DNA from: Candidatus Venteria ishoeyi
GTDB lineage: Bacteria; Pseudomonadota; Gammaproteobacteria; Beggiatoales; Beggiatoaceae
Direction: 5' to 3'
Assembly (NCBI RefSeq): GCF_030378065.1
Contig: NZ_JAUCGJ010000015.1
Coordinates: 1 to 64,000, forward strand
DNA: 64,000 nucleotides
Shown: in pieces, positions 1 to 8,663 of the stretch
How the letters are laid out: every line of letters begins with the position of its first letter
How positions within the stretch are numbered: position 1 is the first letter of the stretch
The notes under the pieces: generated by a model
What the model saw: only the letters and a program-made list of their open reading frames with translations
Databases searched by the model: none
What the model was told of the DNA's origin: nothing
Program-made: the position numbers and the translations under genes

Positions 1-2
1 AG

Positions 3-311
3 AGCAAAGAACGGGTATTGATTTATTTAAGTGCACGTAAACAAGGATATGCGCGAGAAATTGCCCAATTCTTTAACACCAGCGTGACACCCATCCAGAG
101 ACAACTGGATTTACTGGAAGAATACGGGATTTTATATAGTGAAACGCAAGGGCGAACCATATTATATGCACTCAATCCACGCTATCCACTCCATAAAGAA
201 CTCCGGCTATTAATGACCAAAGCCTTACAGTTTTATCCTGCGGAAGAACAGGAGAAACTGACGATGGAACGCCGTCGCCCACGTAGAAAAAATAAGCCGT
301 TAAGCTTATGA
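3..311 (+). CDS. Winged helix-turn-helix transcriptional regulator, 5' truncated by window edge
   Basis: The frame is open from base 3, so the true start lies outside the window; a TTG at 18 is the first possible internal start but cuts into the domain. The visible ~102 residues form a winged helix: a helix rich in Tyr-Ala-Arg-Glu-Ile, a recognition helix around VTPIQRQLDLLEE, then a wing ending in the conserved LNPRYP motif. The C-terminus is basic (RRRPRRKNK). This domain type occurs in small regulators that sit before nucleotidyltransferase-like partners (recollection of the family). The stop overlaps an ATG of the next, decayed frame by 4 bases, as in a two-gene operon. Role is inferred; partner gene is broken. 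Confidence 0.65.
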   Translation, partial: SKERVLIYLSARKQGYAREIAQFFNTSVTPIQRQLDLLEEYGILYSETQGRTILYALNPRYPLHKELRLLMTKALQFYPAEEQEKLTMERRRPRRKNKPLSL

Positions 312-542
312 AAAACTTTGAAAACATATCAAGGGGAATTGCTTTTATTAATTGTGACAGACTATATTAAAGATCGTTTGAGTGCTTATTTTTATTGGGA
401 TAATCAACAACCTTTTGTGCAGGCGGTAAATATTGCCAAAGAACAGGTTTTTGATTTGGAAAATATTCGGCAATGGGCTGAAGAAGAACACAGTAGTTCC
501 CAGTCAGAATCGTGTAACACACTGATATTTAACGCATATTAG
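308..542 (+). pseudogene. Remnant of a nucleotidyltransferase-like (DUF6036-type) protein
   Basis: An ATG at 308 overlaps the upstream stop (ATGA) but its frame stops after 20 codons. A different frame, open from about 318 to 542, encodes a segment with the pattern DYIKDRLSAYFYW followed by a helix ending in IRQWAEEE. This resembles the C-terminal part of small nucleotidyltransferase-like proteins that pair with winged-helix regulators, where a TDCVKDRLAA-like motif is usual (recollection). Only ~55 family residues remain; the N-terminal catalytic part is missing and the last residues look unrelated. I read it as a deletion/frameshift remnant rather than a 74-residue gene. Confidence 0.45.
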
Positions 543-705
543 AATATTAGTGCTCACTAAGTTGTAAAAATACAACCTGGTTTATCAATGACTTGCAAGG
601 CGACCGGGAATTGCTAAGAAGAACATGAACTGGAAAAATTTACTACATTTGAAAAAAAATTTATAGATAAACCCCATCTAAGTTGAAAATCACAATTTTT
701 ATCAT

Positions 706-792
706 TCCCGTGTACGTCATCCTGCGTAGGCAAGGACTGGAATCCAGGCATTGCAAATAGCGGCTGGATACCTACCTGTGTAGGTATGATAT
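706..792. repeat. Palindromic intergenic repeat (CATTCCCG...TGGATACC type)
   Basis: The 286 bases between 543 and 828 hold no gene. They contain a repeat with a CATTCCCG start, a GGAATCCAGGC block and a GGCTGGATACCTACCTG block near the end that can fold back on the first half. This arrangement is the common proteobacterial short palindromic repeat seen between genes. The copy is imperfect. It lies directly upstream of the Gabija-like genes; no clear promoter is recognised. Confidence 0.45.
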
Positions 793-828
793 TAAGAGAA
801 AATTTTTTCTGATTACAGGTTCCGTGAA

Positions 829-2613
829 ATGAGTATTTTTATTGAAAAAACCCGCATTCGTAATTTTCGTTCTTTACGGCAAGTTGATATCACTCTCTCA
901 CCTAATGTCACGCTTTTGGTTGGTGCCAATAATGCCGGAAAAACCACATTCTTACGCGCCTTAGGCATTGCCCTGAATGCTGATCGTCGCTTTATCAGTC
1001 AAGACGACTTGTTTATTGATAAAGATGGAAATGCTCTCGGTGAGGATGAAAGGGCTATTTGGATTGATGTAAAAATCGTTCCTGCTGATGGTCGTAGTGA
1101 GTTTGACGATTTGTGGCTTGATGCATTTGGAGTTGACGCAAAGATAGATGCAAGTGGTCAGCAGTTTTTCGCATTCAGAACGCAGATAGAATTTGGTGTA
1201 CTCAACAAACAAGCGCAAATAAAACGCTATGTTATTAACACTTGGGAATCTAATTCCGCTGACGAAAACTCGGAAGTCTCTGCGAACTTATCAGGTATTC
1301 CATTTCATTTTATTGATGCGCAACGGGATTTAAATGAAGACGTGCATCAGCGTACTTCTCACTTCGGCAGTTTAACCGGCAAAATTGAATATGATCAGGC
1401 TCAGCGAAGAGCCTTGGAAAATGCGCTTGCGCAGCTTAATGAAGATGCGGTTGCCAGAAGTGCAGTTTTATTGCATTTGCGCACTTCCTTGGCCGAACTC
1501 AATAAAACGGTGCAGGAAAGAGGACGCGGGGTTGAAATTACCCCGTTTCCAAAAAAAGTACGCGATTTACACAAAGGCATGAAAGTGCATTTTCAAGATG
1601 GTGGATCAGATACCTTCAGCCTTGAATATCACGGTATGGGTACGCGCAGTTGGGCATCTTTGCTGGCATTCAAAGCTAAAGTCAGTTGGGATTCTGCTGA
1701 AAAACAGGAAGAAAATGAACCATTTTTCCCTATTTTGGGTTTAGAGGAACCTGAAGCGCATTTGCATCCTAATGCACAGCGCCAGGTTTACCGGCAACTT
1801 GCGGAAATTAGCGGACAGAAAATTATCAGCACACATTCGCCTTATATTGCGGCGTTGGCGGATTTGTCTGAAATACGACATTTTTACAAAGCATCAGATA
1901 TAACTGTATTAAATAGAATTGATACTGCAGCATTAAACACTGATGAGCGTAGAAAGTTAAAACGAGAAGTGCTTCAAAGTAATGGAGAGTTACTCTTTTC
2001 AAAAGCAATTATCTTATTTGAAGGGGAAACGGAATCACAGGCTTTACCAATATTTGCAAAAAAATATTGGAATATGGATCCATTTGAAATGGGATTAACT
2101 TTTATTGCTGTCAATGGTAATAACTATAAGCCATTTTTATTGCTGGCAAGCGCTTTCAATGTTCCGTGGTTTATTTTTAGTGACTATGATAAAACTGGTA
2201 TAAAGAGAGGGGTTGATAACGCACTTTCTGATATTGGTTTGGATTCTGCAATGCCCCACTCAAATGCAGTAAAACTAAATATGTCGATAGAAGATTACCT
2301 CATCTCAGAGTCATATCAGTCTCAACTGAAAGCAGGTATTAATGCGTGGTACGCAGTTACAACAGCACCGGATACCGATCAGAGGCAAATAGACGCTGGA
2401 GTTACAAAAATAAACAGTTATACGGATGAAAAATTGTTACGTGACATATCCTCTGATAATGGCAAAGTTCGATATCCTTCTTTTTGGGCTAAAGAAATCA
2501 TAAAGTTATCTGATGATCGTGCTATCCCTCCAAAAATACGAGACCTTTTCAACGCAATCAGCACAACAACACTTCATCCAATACAAGAGCAAATATCCAA
2601 TGATGCTATCTGA
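829..2613 (+). CDS. gajA: Gabija-type GajA: OLD-like ATPase/TOPRIM endonuclease
   Basis: The 594-residue protein begins with an ABC/SMC-like ATPase: Walker A GANNAGKTT at residues 32-40 (Lys38), and a Walker B region LEEPEAHLHP near 305-314 typical of OLD/RecF ATPases. The C-terminal TOPRIM domain has its acidic residues in FEGETES (Glu398) and SDYDKTG (Asp452, Asp454), with a downstream conserved Lys region (FWAKEI). Length matches GajA (~580). In Gabija, GajA is a sequence-specific DNA nicking endonuclease restrained by nucleotides and activated when phage processes deplete them (established for the Bacillus cereus system). The stop overlaps the helicase gene by 14 bases, which supports a coupled defence pair. 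A lone OLD nuclease is the alternative, but the helicase neighbour argues against it. Confidence 0.85.
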   Translation: MSIFIEKTRIRNFRSLRQVDITLSPNVTLLVGANNAGKTTFLRALGIALNADRRFISQDDLFIDKDGNALGEDERAIWIDVKIVPADGRSEFDDLWLDAFGVDAKIDASGQQFFAFRTQIEFGVLNKQAQIKRYVINTWESNSADENSEVSANLSGIPFHFIDAQRDLNEDVHQRTSHFGSLTGKIEYDQAQRRALENALAQLNEDAVARSAVLLHLRTSLAELNKTVQERGRGVEITPFPKKVRDLHKGMKVHFQDGGSDTFSLEYHGMGTRSWASLLAFKAKVSWDSAEKQEENEPFFPILGLEEPEAHLHPNAQRQVYRQLAEISGQKIISTHSPYIAALADLSEIRHFYKASDITVLNRIDTAALNTDERRKLKREVLQSNGELLFSKAIILFEGETESQALPIFAKKYWNMDPFEMGLTFIAVNGNNYKPFLLLASAFNVPWFIFSDYDKTGIKRGVDNALSDIGLDSAMPHSNAVKLNMSIEDYLISESYQSQLKAGINAWYAVTTAPDTDQRQIDAGVTKINSYTDEKLLRDISSDNGKVRYPSFWAKEIIKLSDDRAIPPKIRDLFNAISTTTLHPIQEQISNDAI

Positions 2614-4495
2614 TGAACAGCAATATATTGTTGATACCTGGACTACTGACGGCGGCGCAATGCTTGTATCCGCCTCCGCCGGTAGCGGAAAAACCCGTGT
2701 ATTGAGTGAATCAGTTCGGCGTTTGTTGGACTTTTCGCCGAAAGAAAAATTCCGTATTCTATGCCTGACTTTTACGAATAAGGCTGCGGAAGAAATGCAG
2801 GATCGTCTTAAAATTGTCAAAGGTATAAAGGGCAGGGCATTTATCAATACCATTCATGCGTTTGGTCTGGATGTTATCAAAGCTTATCGGCATGAACTTG
2901 GTTATATTGATATGCCGCATATCGTCGAAAAAGATGCAGACCGTAAAGATATTTTGAAAAAAGTGTTTCTACAAAGTCCTATACTTGAGCCATATTTTAT
3001 GCACCTTGCTGAAAACTCACAGGAAAACAGCTTGGAAGTGCATCAAAAGAAAATACTGACAAATTCTTTGGTATGGATTTCCAATCAGAAAAAAAAACTG
3101 ATTTTCCTTGATGATGATGCAACAGAATACAATGGCTGGAAACAAGAGCACTTTCACTTGTATAAGCTATACAGCCAACACTTACGTAATCAAAACCTGA
3201 TTGAGTTTGATGATATTTTGCTATTGGCCTGGAAGCTTCTTTCCATTCCTTCTGTTGCATCTATTTATCAAAGATTATACCGCTATGTATTAGTCGATGA
3301 AGCGCAAGACTTAAATTTTACCCAGTATCAAATTATAAAAGTTTTATGCGGCGAGAATATTCGCAATATTTTGATGGTAGGTGATGCTAACCAAGCCATT
3401 CATGGTTATGCAGGGGCAAGTAAAGAGTATATGTTTACTGAATTTGTGCTAGATTTTTCCGCCAAACAAGCTAAGATAGAAAAAAATTATCGCTCATCTC
3501 AAACTGTATTAAATATAGCGAATACAATCATAAAATCTACACTAAATGATAGTAAAAATCAGTTTTTTAAAGGCATAGGTGAAATTCATAGCTTTGCAAA
3601 TGAAAATGAAGAAGCACAGTGGATTGTTAACAAAATAACTAAGTTACTTAATTTGAACTCAGGTGAATTTGATGGTTCTGTCACACTAGATAAAATTGCT
3701 GTCCTGGCAAGAAATCGCTTTGTATTTTCAAGTCTTATTAATGTACTAGATAACAGTATTTTATCTTCTAGATATTTACTAAAAAAAGGTACGGATAGCT
3801 TACAACCTGAATCAATATTGATGAAATTTTTTGATTTAGGAATGAGGGTTATATGCAACCCAAAAGGTGATGTTTATCAGCGACAGTTACTTTCATTAGC
3901 TAGACTGGATTTTACTAAAAACAAACATACTACCGGCTTAGAGTTTCTTAAAAAACAAAAACTATCAATATACCCTCAATTGATAAATGCTTGGGAAGCT
4001 ATTGATAAGAGTCATTCAAATTTCCCTAAAGCGCTCGATATGTTGCTTGAAAATCAGAGTGAGATTGACGATAAGGAACGTGAATATGCCCAAAAAGATA
4101 TAGAAGAATGGCGTGCAGCATGGAAAAAATATATCACTAATACTCCTCCCAATACGAGAACTTTGGCTGACTTTCGGCGCTATACCGTGATGGGATTTAA
4201 TAAAACTCATAGCACAACGGAGCAACTTACGCTTGCGACAGTCCATACTTCTAAAGGTCTTGAGTTTGATATTGTCTTTTTAATGGGTATGACTGAGGGT
4301 ACATTTCCTGACTATCGCGCAAAAACCCAACAGGCGCTGGATGAAGAAAAAAATAATGCTTATGTAGCTGTCACAAGAGCAAAACGGCATATATATATCA
4401 CGTATCCTCGGCAAAAAAGAATGCCTTGGGATGCTGATCATGTACAAAAGAAATCTAGATTTATTTGTAAATTATATGAATCTAAGCACGAATAA
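2600..4495 (+). CDS. gajB: Gabija-type GajB: UvrD/Rep-like SF1 helicase
   Basis: I take ATG 2600 (or 2603, two Met codons in a row) because the UvrD Q-motif LSDEQQYIV follows immediately; a start further upstream at 2513 would read through the end of the nuclease gene. The 631-residue product has Walker A SASAGSGKT, motif Ia FTNKAAEEM, the DEAQD Walker B, motif III DANQAIHGYAG, motif V TVHTSKGLEFD and motif VI NNAYVAVTRAKR, so all SF1A motifs are intact. In Gabija, GajB senses DNA ends produced during phage attack and works in complex with GajA. It is longer than the B. cereus protein (~494 residues), with a larger middle region (about 180-520). Overlap with gajA implies co-translation. No further gene follows before the IS element. 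Confidence 0.84.
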   Translation: MMLSDEQQYIVDTWTTDGGAMLVSASAGSGKTRVLSESVRRLLDFSPKEKFRILCLTFTNKAAEEMQDRLKIVKGIKGRAFINTIHAFGLDVIKAYRHELGYIDMPHIVEKDADRKDILKKVFLQSPILEPYFMHLAENSQENSLEVHQKKILTNSLVWISNQKKKLIFLDDDATEYNGWKQEHFHLYKLYSQHLRNQNLIEFDDILLLAWKLLSIPSVASIYQRLYRYVLVDEAQDLNFTQYQIIKVLCGENIRNILMVGDANQAIHGYAGASKEYMFTEFVLDFSAKQAKIEKNYRSSQTVLNIANTIIKSTLNDSKNQFFKGIGEIHSFANENEEAQWIVNKITKLLNLNSGEFDGSVTLDKIAVLARNRFVFSSLINVLDNSILSSRYLLKKGTDSLQPESILMKFFDLGMRVICNPKGDVYQRQLLSLARLDFTKNKHTTGLEFLKKQKLSIYPQLINAWEAIDKSHSNFPKALDMLLENQSEIDDKEREYAQKDIEEWRAAWKKYITNTPPNTRTLADFRRYTVMGFNKTHSTTEQLTLATVHTSKGLEFDIVFLMGMTEGTFPDYRAKTQQALDEEKNNAYVAVTRAKRHIYITYPRQKRMPWDADHVQKKSRFICKLYESKHE

Positions 4496-4553
4496 GCCGG
4501 TATCCGTTCAACCCGGTAGGTGGGCGAAATTCCGTCCAATGCACTTTGTGTTG

Positions 4554-5959
4554 TTACTGAACTGAAAACTCCGAAAAACTATTCTGAGATACCAACATAC
4601 GCTTGCATCTCGGAATAAAGCTCATCAGAAATATGATGTTGCTCTCTGAATTTATGAATTTATTGACACTTTCTGCTATCAGCAGCTTTTTCAAACCTTG
4701 AAGAAAAAAGTAACGTGTAACCTTTCCTTTACCACCGCCTAAATCGCAAATCATTATAATCGTAGCGTTTTTTGTTAGTTCAGAGTCTATTTCATAAAAG
4801 TATCCGCCCACAAAAAAGCAGATGGCTATGATGTTCTTTATCGATTCCCAATCTCTGACTTGAAATTCTTCCCAGCCAAGCACCTCCTTCAAAAATTTGA
4901 AGACTGACTCAATCTTGCTGCGCAGCAAATAAATACGATAAATTTCTTGTGCTTCTAGATAAGAGTTGACCTCAATGGTCGTCATCAACAGCATCGGTTC
5001 TTTGTATAATTTTGAGCCATCTCTCTTATATAGCGTGGCACGGATGGTCGTATAATTATGACCATTTAGGTTGATTTTATCCCATTCTATTAGACACTTA
5101 GCATTTTGATAGCATTTGCCTTTTAAGGTAAGCTTGTTGATTAGATACACTTTCTGATTGGCAAACGTACTGTTGATTAATTTGATATGGACTTTTCGCC
5201 CCGTGTCTGGATTGATTTTCGCCTGGTTGGAATTGCGGCTTTTTTTAACGCGCACAACCGCATCATCACCCAGTTTGTCTTTGACGAACTCTAAGTATTC
5301 AATGCTGTCAACCGCTCTATCATGAACGTGGCAAAGCGATATATCAGGGGATGCTTGCTTAAAGGCTTCACTTTGTTTTTTCAGGTGTTTTTTTAGAATC
5401 ACGCCCATATTGATAAGGCTTTCATCTTCTATTTTTTCCGCTATTTCAGCTTTTCTTATCGGGTTTTTGATATTGTCTTTGTGATAATCCTCCAGCTCCT
5501 TTTTGCAGATAAAATCATCATCTTTATTGCTGAAAACACTGATGTTAGACAGTGTCAGATTCTTTTTGCGCTCATCTAAAATCACGCTATTTAACGTGGT
5601 ATAACCGTTAACTATCTTGCCATCCAAGGTTCGAACTTTGCCCTGGTTTTCCTGCTTTGAAGCATGAGGTTTGCGAATATCACAATGGTCACTAAAAATA
5701 TACAAGCGACTGTTATTACATAGCTTTTCAACGCTATTTTTAATCAAGGCATTGGATATTTTTTCATCATCTAAAACCAATTTTAAAGAATTATCTATCA
5801 ACTTTTTACTTCTCTCAAACTCACGTTTGTCATCACTAATTTGCCATAATTTTATCGTCTTGTTTTCAACAATTTTTTTAAAAGGTTTTCAGCTTTTTTT
5901 ACGACTCTTGTGTCAATAAAACAGCTAGTTACCTTGTTGATATATCCTGTTAATGTCAT
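4554..5959 (-). CDS. IS4-family DDE transposase, two frames joined by a -1 shift
   Basis: The long frame (5801-4554, 415 residues) has the IS4 signature: a first catalytic Asp in SDHCDIRKPH, a second in HDRAVDS, and the C-terminal YREK box Y-x2-R-x3-E-x6-K in YLLRSKIESVFKFLK. Upstream, an ATG at 5959 with a fair SD (AGGGA) starts an N-terminal frame that stops after 35 codons. The coding continues in the -1 frame after a run of seven A (complement of 5873-5879), arranged exactly as A AAA AAA in the zero frame. Joining them gives about 468 residues, normal for the family. It may be programmed frameshifting or a simple mutation. The last residues are encoded by the terminal repeat and the stop lies just outside the element. 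Confidence 0.8.
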
Positions 5960-6039
5960 GTTTTATCCCTACTTATAGTAGTTTAATTTAGTGATTGCAG
6001 TCAATTATAACTGCAATATAGTTTTTCGGAGTTTTCAGT
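4561..6039 (-). mobile_element. IS4-family insertion sequence, complete, 1479 bp
   Basis: The ends are perfect 22-bp inverted repeats: 4561-4582 (begins ACTGAAAACTCCG) and 6018-6039 (its reverse complement). The single gene inside is the IS4-type transposase on the minus strand. Flanks do not show an obvious direct repeat (left ...TTGTTACTGA, right AGCTTATGAT...), so the target duplication was either lost or the flank was rearranged. The element lies 65 bases downstream of the Gabija-like helicase. Confidence 0.85.
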
Positions 6040-6342
6040 AGCTTATGATGGTGTAAGCTATATTGATTGACTTTGGTGCTGGCTATAGCCTTCGAGGGAA
6101 GGGTTAATTACCAACAATATCAATCAATTGGAATTAACTAGGGGTTTGAGCAACCACCGCTTTCCCCCAAACCCCCGATTAATTCCAGGCTAACGAGTGC
6201 GGGTCGTGATCAAGCCTCATGTGAACCGAGCCATCGCCAAGGCATTGGGGCTAATTTGTCCAAAGTCCAATTTATTTAATTCAGGAGAAATTCAGTACAC
6301 CCACATAAATAACTATGTGATTTGTACTTGTAGAGTGGATTT
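6040..6342. other. Gene-free 303-base stretch with a strong hairpin
   Basis: No convincing gene is seen between the IS end and the histidine phosphatase. The clearest structure is an imperfect 19-bp inverted repeat: 6130-6148 (GGAATTAACTAGGGGTTTG) and 6168-6186, separated by 19 bases, with a G-run/C-run stem. It is not followed by a T-run in either direction, so it is unlikely to be a simple terminator. The rest has no recognised signal. Confidence 0.4.
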
Positions 6343-6996
6343 TTAGTAACAGTAATTGCGATAAGCTGTGCAGATGGTTTGCTGTTCATGCCAAAAAAAT
6401 ACACCTTCTAAATATTCAGGGCATTGATACTGAGTTATTTTTTGTTTGAGCAAACGCAAAGCGGTTGCTGCCACCAGCGAGTCGTGGGTAACAAAGACAT
6501 GAATTCCTGCTTCAGTCCCTGTAATATTCAGCATATGCTGCACCAACAAGTGCGCTGCAAATGCTGGGTTTTCCATACCGGACAATACTTGCTCACTATT
6601 TACTAGGAATAGCATCATGCTTTCATGTCCTTGTTCTTGCCAATGCTGTCCAGCTTGTTGATCATCTAAAACATATACTCCTGGATCACCCAGCAATCGA
6701 TCTGGAAAAATATTTATTTCAACACCGCTACCTTCGCGTAAGGCTTCGGATGTTTGTATACAACGCAACAAAGGACTGGAATGCAGTGTTTTTAGGCGTG
6801 AACTCAATTGCTTACCAAGTTCAATTGCTAGTTTTCTACCTTCAGGAATGATGGGTACATGATAGCAACTTTCATTAAGAGGTAAAGGTTCACGTACTGA
6901 ATGCCTTAATAAGAGTGCAACCGGGCGATCAGCAGGTACTTTTTTTAGCCAGAGCAAAGTACTTGTTGGGATTCGCCAATGTGAATCGGTTCTCAT
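6343..6996 (-). CDS. Histidine phosphatase (phosphoglycerate mutase-like) superfamily protein
   Basis: The 217-residue protein has the family's N-terminal phosphohistidine motif as LLLRHSVRE (Arg31-His32) and the second catalytic His in FVTHDSL near residue 167. The middle contains HSSPLLRCIQTSEAL, the conserved S-x-L-x-R-x-x-Q-T element. There is no signal peptide, so it should be cytosolic. Such enzymes remove phosphate from sugars, nucleotides, small molecules or proteins; substrate cannot be read from sequence. It is the last gene of a six-gene minus-strand operon and overlaps the methyltransferase gene by 4 bases (ATGA), so it probably acts on a phosphorylated intermediate or by-product of that pathway (inference). 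Confidence 0.8.
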   Translation of the reverse strand: MRTDSHWRIPTSTLLWLKKVPADRPVALLLRHSVREPLPLNESCYHVPIIPEGRKLAIELGKQLSSRLKTLHSSPLLRCIQTSEALREGSGVEINIFPDRLLGDPGVYVLDDQQAGQHWQEQGHESMMLFLVNSEQVLSGMENPAFAAHLLVQHMLNITGTEAGIHVFVTHDSLVAATALRLLKQKITQYQCPEYLEGVFFWHEQQTICTAYRNYCY

Positions 6997-8663
6997 TCTG
7001 CCTCCCCTACTATCACACTGGGTAAAGCATTGAGCTTATGTACGGCTGATAGCTTGAAATTAGCTTGTGCTAACAAATCCTTATAGCCAGATAAGCTACG
7101 TTCTCGCCCACCTGTAGCCATCAATAAATGTAAATCACATAAACCTCCTGCTGAATTATCTTCGGGCAATAACATCTCTACAATAAATACCTGTCCACCA
7201 GAACATAATGCTGTATGTGTACGTTGTAAAATATGTAGCGCATCGCTATCATCCCAATCATGTAAAACACGCGCTAATATCACTGCATCAGCGTCGGTTT
7301 CCCAATCAGAAAATAAGTCTTTTTCTAAATAGCTTAGGTGGGGATTTGACGGTATCTGTAGTTTAGCCTGAGCAATGACTTCAGGACGCTCCAGCAAAGT
7401 AACATGCATATCTGGATAGGTTTGTAATAAGTTATTCGTCAACACCCCTAGACCACCACCAGCATCAATAACATTTTCATTACCTTGTAAGCTCAATACA
7501 GTGAGCACTTCAGAATAATCATGTTGTGCATAGCTTGACAGCATTTGATGGTGGCGTTCTCGGCGTTGTTTATCATTTGCTACATTGGCAAAAATCATTG
7601 GTTTTTGCCATTGCCCATCACACTTTAATGCTTCAGATAAACTCATCCACATGGATGTAAAAGCACCTGCATACTCTTGTGCTGCGCCTGCCAATGTTAA
7701 CGGATGTTTAGTTTGTAAATATTGACCACGTTCAGTGCAATACCAGGTATCTGTGTCTTGCTGTACTAAAGCTAATTCAGCCAAGGCTCGTAATAAACGC
7801 TGACTGCGCTCAACAGTTAGCCTACAATTATTAGCAATAATTTCAGTATTTGCTGGTAAGTTATCAAGTACACCTAATTCCACTGCGGAAGCAATGGTTT
7901 GAGTACGCCAAAAGCCAACCATATCTGCCGACAATTCAGCAAATTCACTGCGTAGAGCAGGTCTGAGTTGAACCAAGGTTTTACCTGTTTCATCAATTAG
8001 TTCTAAAGCACCGTTAAAGCACTCAACTCGTGCTTGCCCATTGTAGAAAGGTTCGACGGCGGTAAATCGATGTTTATAAATTGGTTTACCCTGTTGGTTA
8101 ATATGCATCCAGCCCGCCTCATCTCTAGCGCGAGCAAAGCCTTTGTGAAAGACATCTAAATCTAAAAACCAAACTTGATGTAGGTATTCACCTTGTGTAT
8201 TGATGTGGGTAGAATAGCCATTATCTGCCTGCACAACGGCAATATCCGTGCGAAAATCCCCTGCATAGCACCAACGCTGTGCATAAGCCTCTTTGCCATT
8301 AGGCTGAATATGCCAATACTCACCAGCGGTATTGCGCACACTACACCGCCTGCCCTGAAAATTGCCACACCAAGCATAGTTTTGTGGAGAAATAGCCGTA
8401 CCTGTGGAATCAATATGATACCAGCCATCAACGGCAATAACTGCTGCCAAGCCTTCATAAAAGCCAAAGGTGCGCTGGAAATGCTGTGGGTAAGCGGCTT
8501 TACCGTCCGGGTGGATATGCCAGGCTTTATCATTTAAGCTCACAGCGGCAAGCCCCGGTGGATGAAAAGCCAGCACTTCGCTAAAGCGTTGCTCGTAGGC
8601 CGGAGTGTTTTGCCGTAGATGATGAGTATTATCAGGTGCGGGCTGTAATTTTTGCCAACTCAT
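6993..8663 (-). CDS. WG-repeat/SAM-dependent O-methyltransferase fusion
   Basis: Residues ~25-230 consist of about six WG-type repeats of ~40 residues, each with a G-x-A-x-V strand and a W/H-x-HI-x-x-x-G turn (for example WHIHPDGK, WYHIDSTG, WHIQPNGK, WMHINQQGK). Residues ~240-556 are a class I methyltransferase of the hydroxyneurosporene/COMT type: a winged dimerisation domain (GFWRTQTIASAVELGVLD), SAM motif I VIDAGGGLGVL, acidic motif LLERPEV, and ARVLHDWDD. The catalytic-base region has HDW as in O-methyltransferases. The start ATG 8663 overlaps the radical SAM stop by 4 bases. A beta-propeller-like WG module fused to a methyltransferase suggests the repeats bind the substrate or a partner protein. 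Product unknown. Confidence 0.82.
   Translation of the reverse strand: MSWQKLQPAPDNTHHLRQNTPAYEQRFSEVLAFHPPGLAAVSLNDKAWHIHPDGKAAYPQHFQRTFGFYEGLAAVIAVDGWYHIDSTGTAISPQNYAWCGNFQGRRCSVRNTAGEYWHIQPNGKEAYAQRWCYAGDFRTDIAVVQADNGYSTHINTQGEYLHQVWFLDLDVFHKGFARARDEAGWMHINQQGKPIYKHRFTAVEPFYNGQARVECFNGALELIDETGKTLVQLRPALRSEFAELSADMVGFWRTQTIASAVELGVLDNLPANTEIIANNCRLTVERSQRLLRALAELALVQQDTDTWYCTERGQYLQTKHPLTLAGAAQEYAGAFTSMWMSLSEALKCDGQWQKPMIFANVANDKQRRERHHQMLSSYAQHDYSEVLTVLSLQGNENVIDAGGGLGVLTNNLLQTYPDMHVTLLERPEVIAQAKLQIPSNPHLSYLEKDLFSDWETDADAVILARVLHDWDDSDALHILQRTHTALCSGGQVFIVEMLLPEDNSAGGLCDLHLLMATGGRERSLSGYKDLLAQANFKLSAVHKLNALPSVIVGEAE

Noticed and set aside
961-1218. Minus-strand open frame inside the GajA gene
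   Set aside because: It lies fully within a well-supported gene, has no family features or own ribosome site, and is a shadow frame.
829-4495. PARIS or retron-like defence module instead of Gabija
   Set aside because: There is no second ATPase/DUF4435 protein or reverse transcriptase; the nuclease has TOPRIM and the partner is a full UvrD-like helicase.
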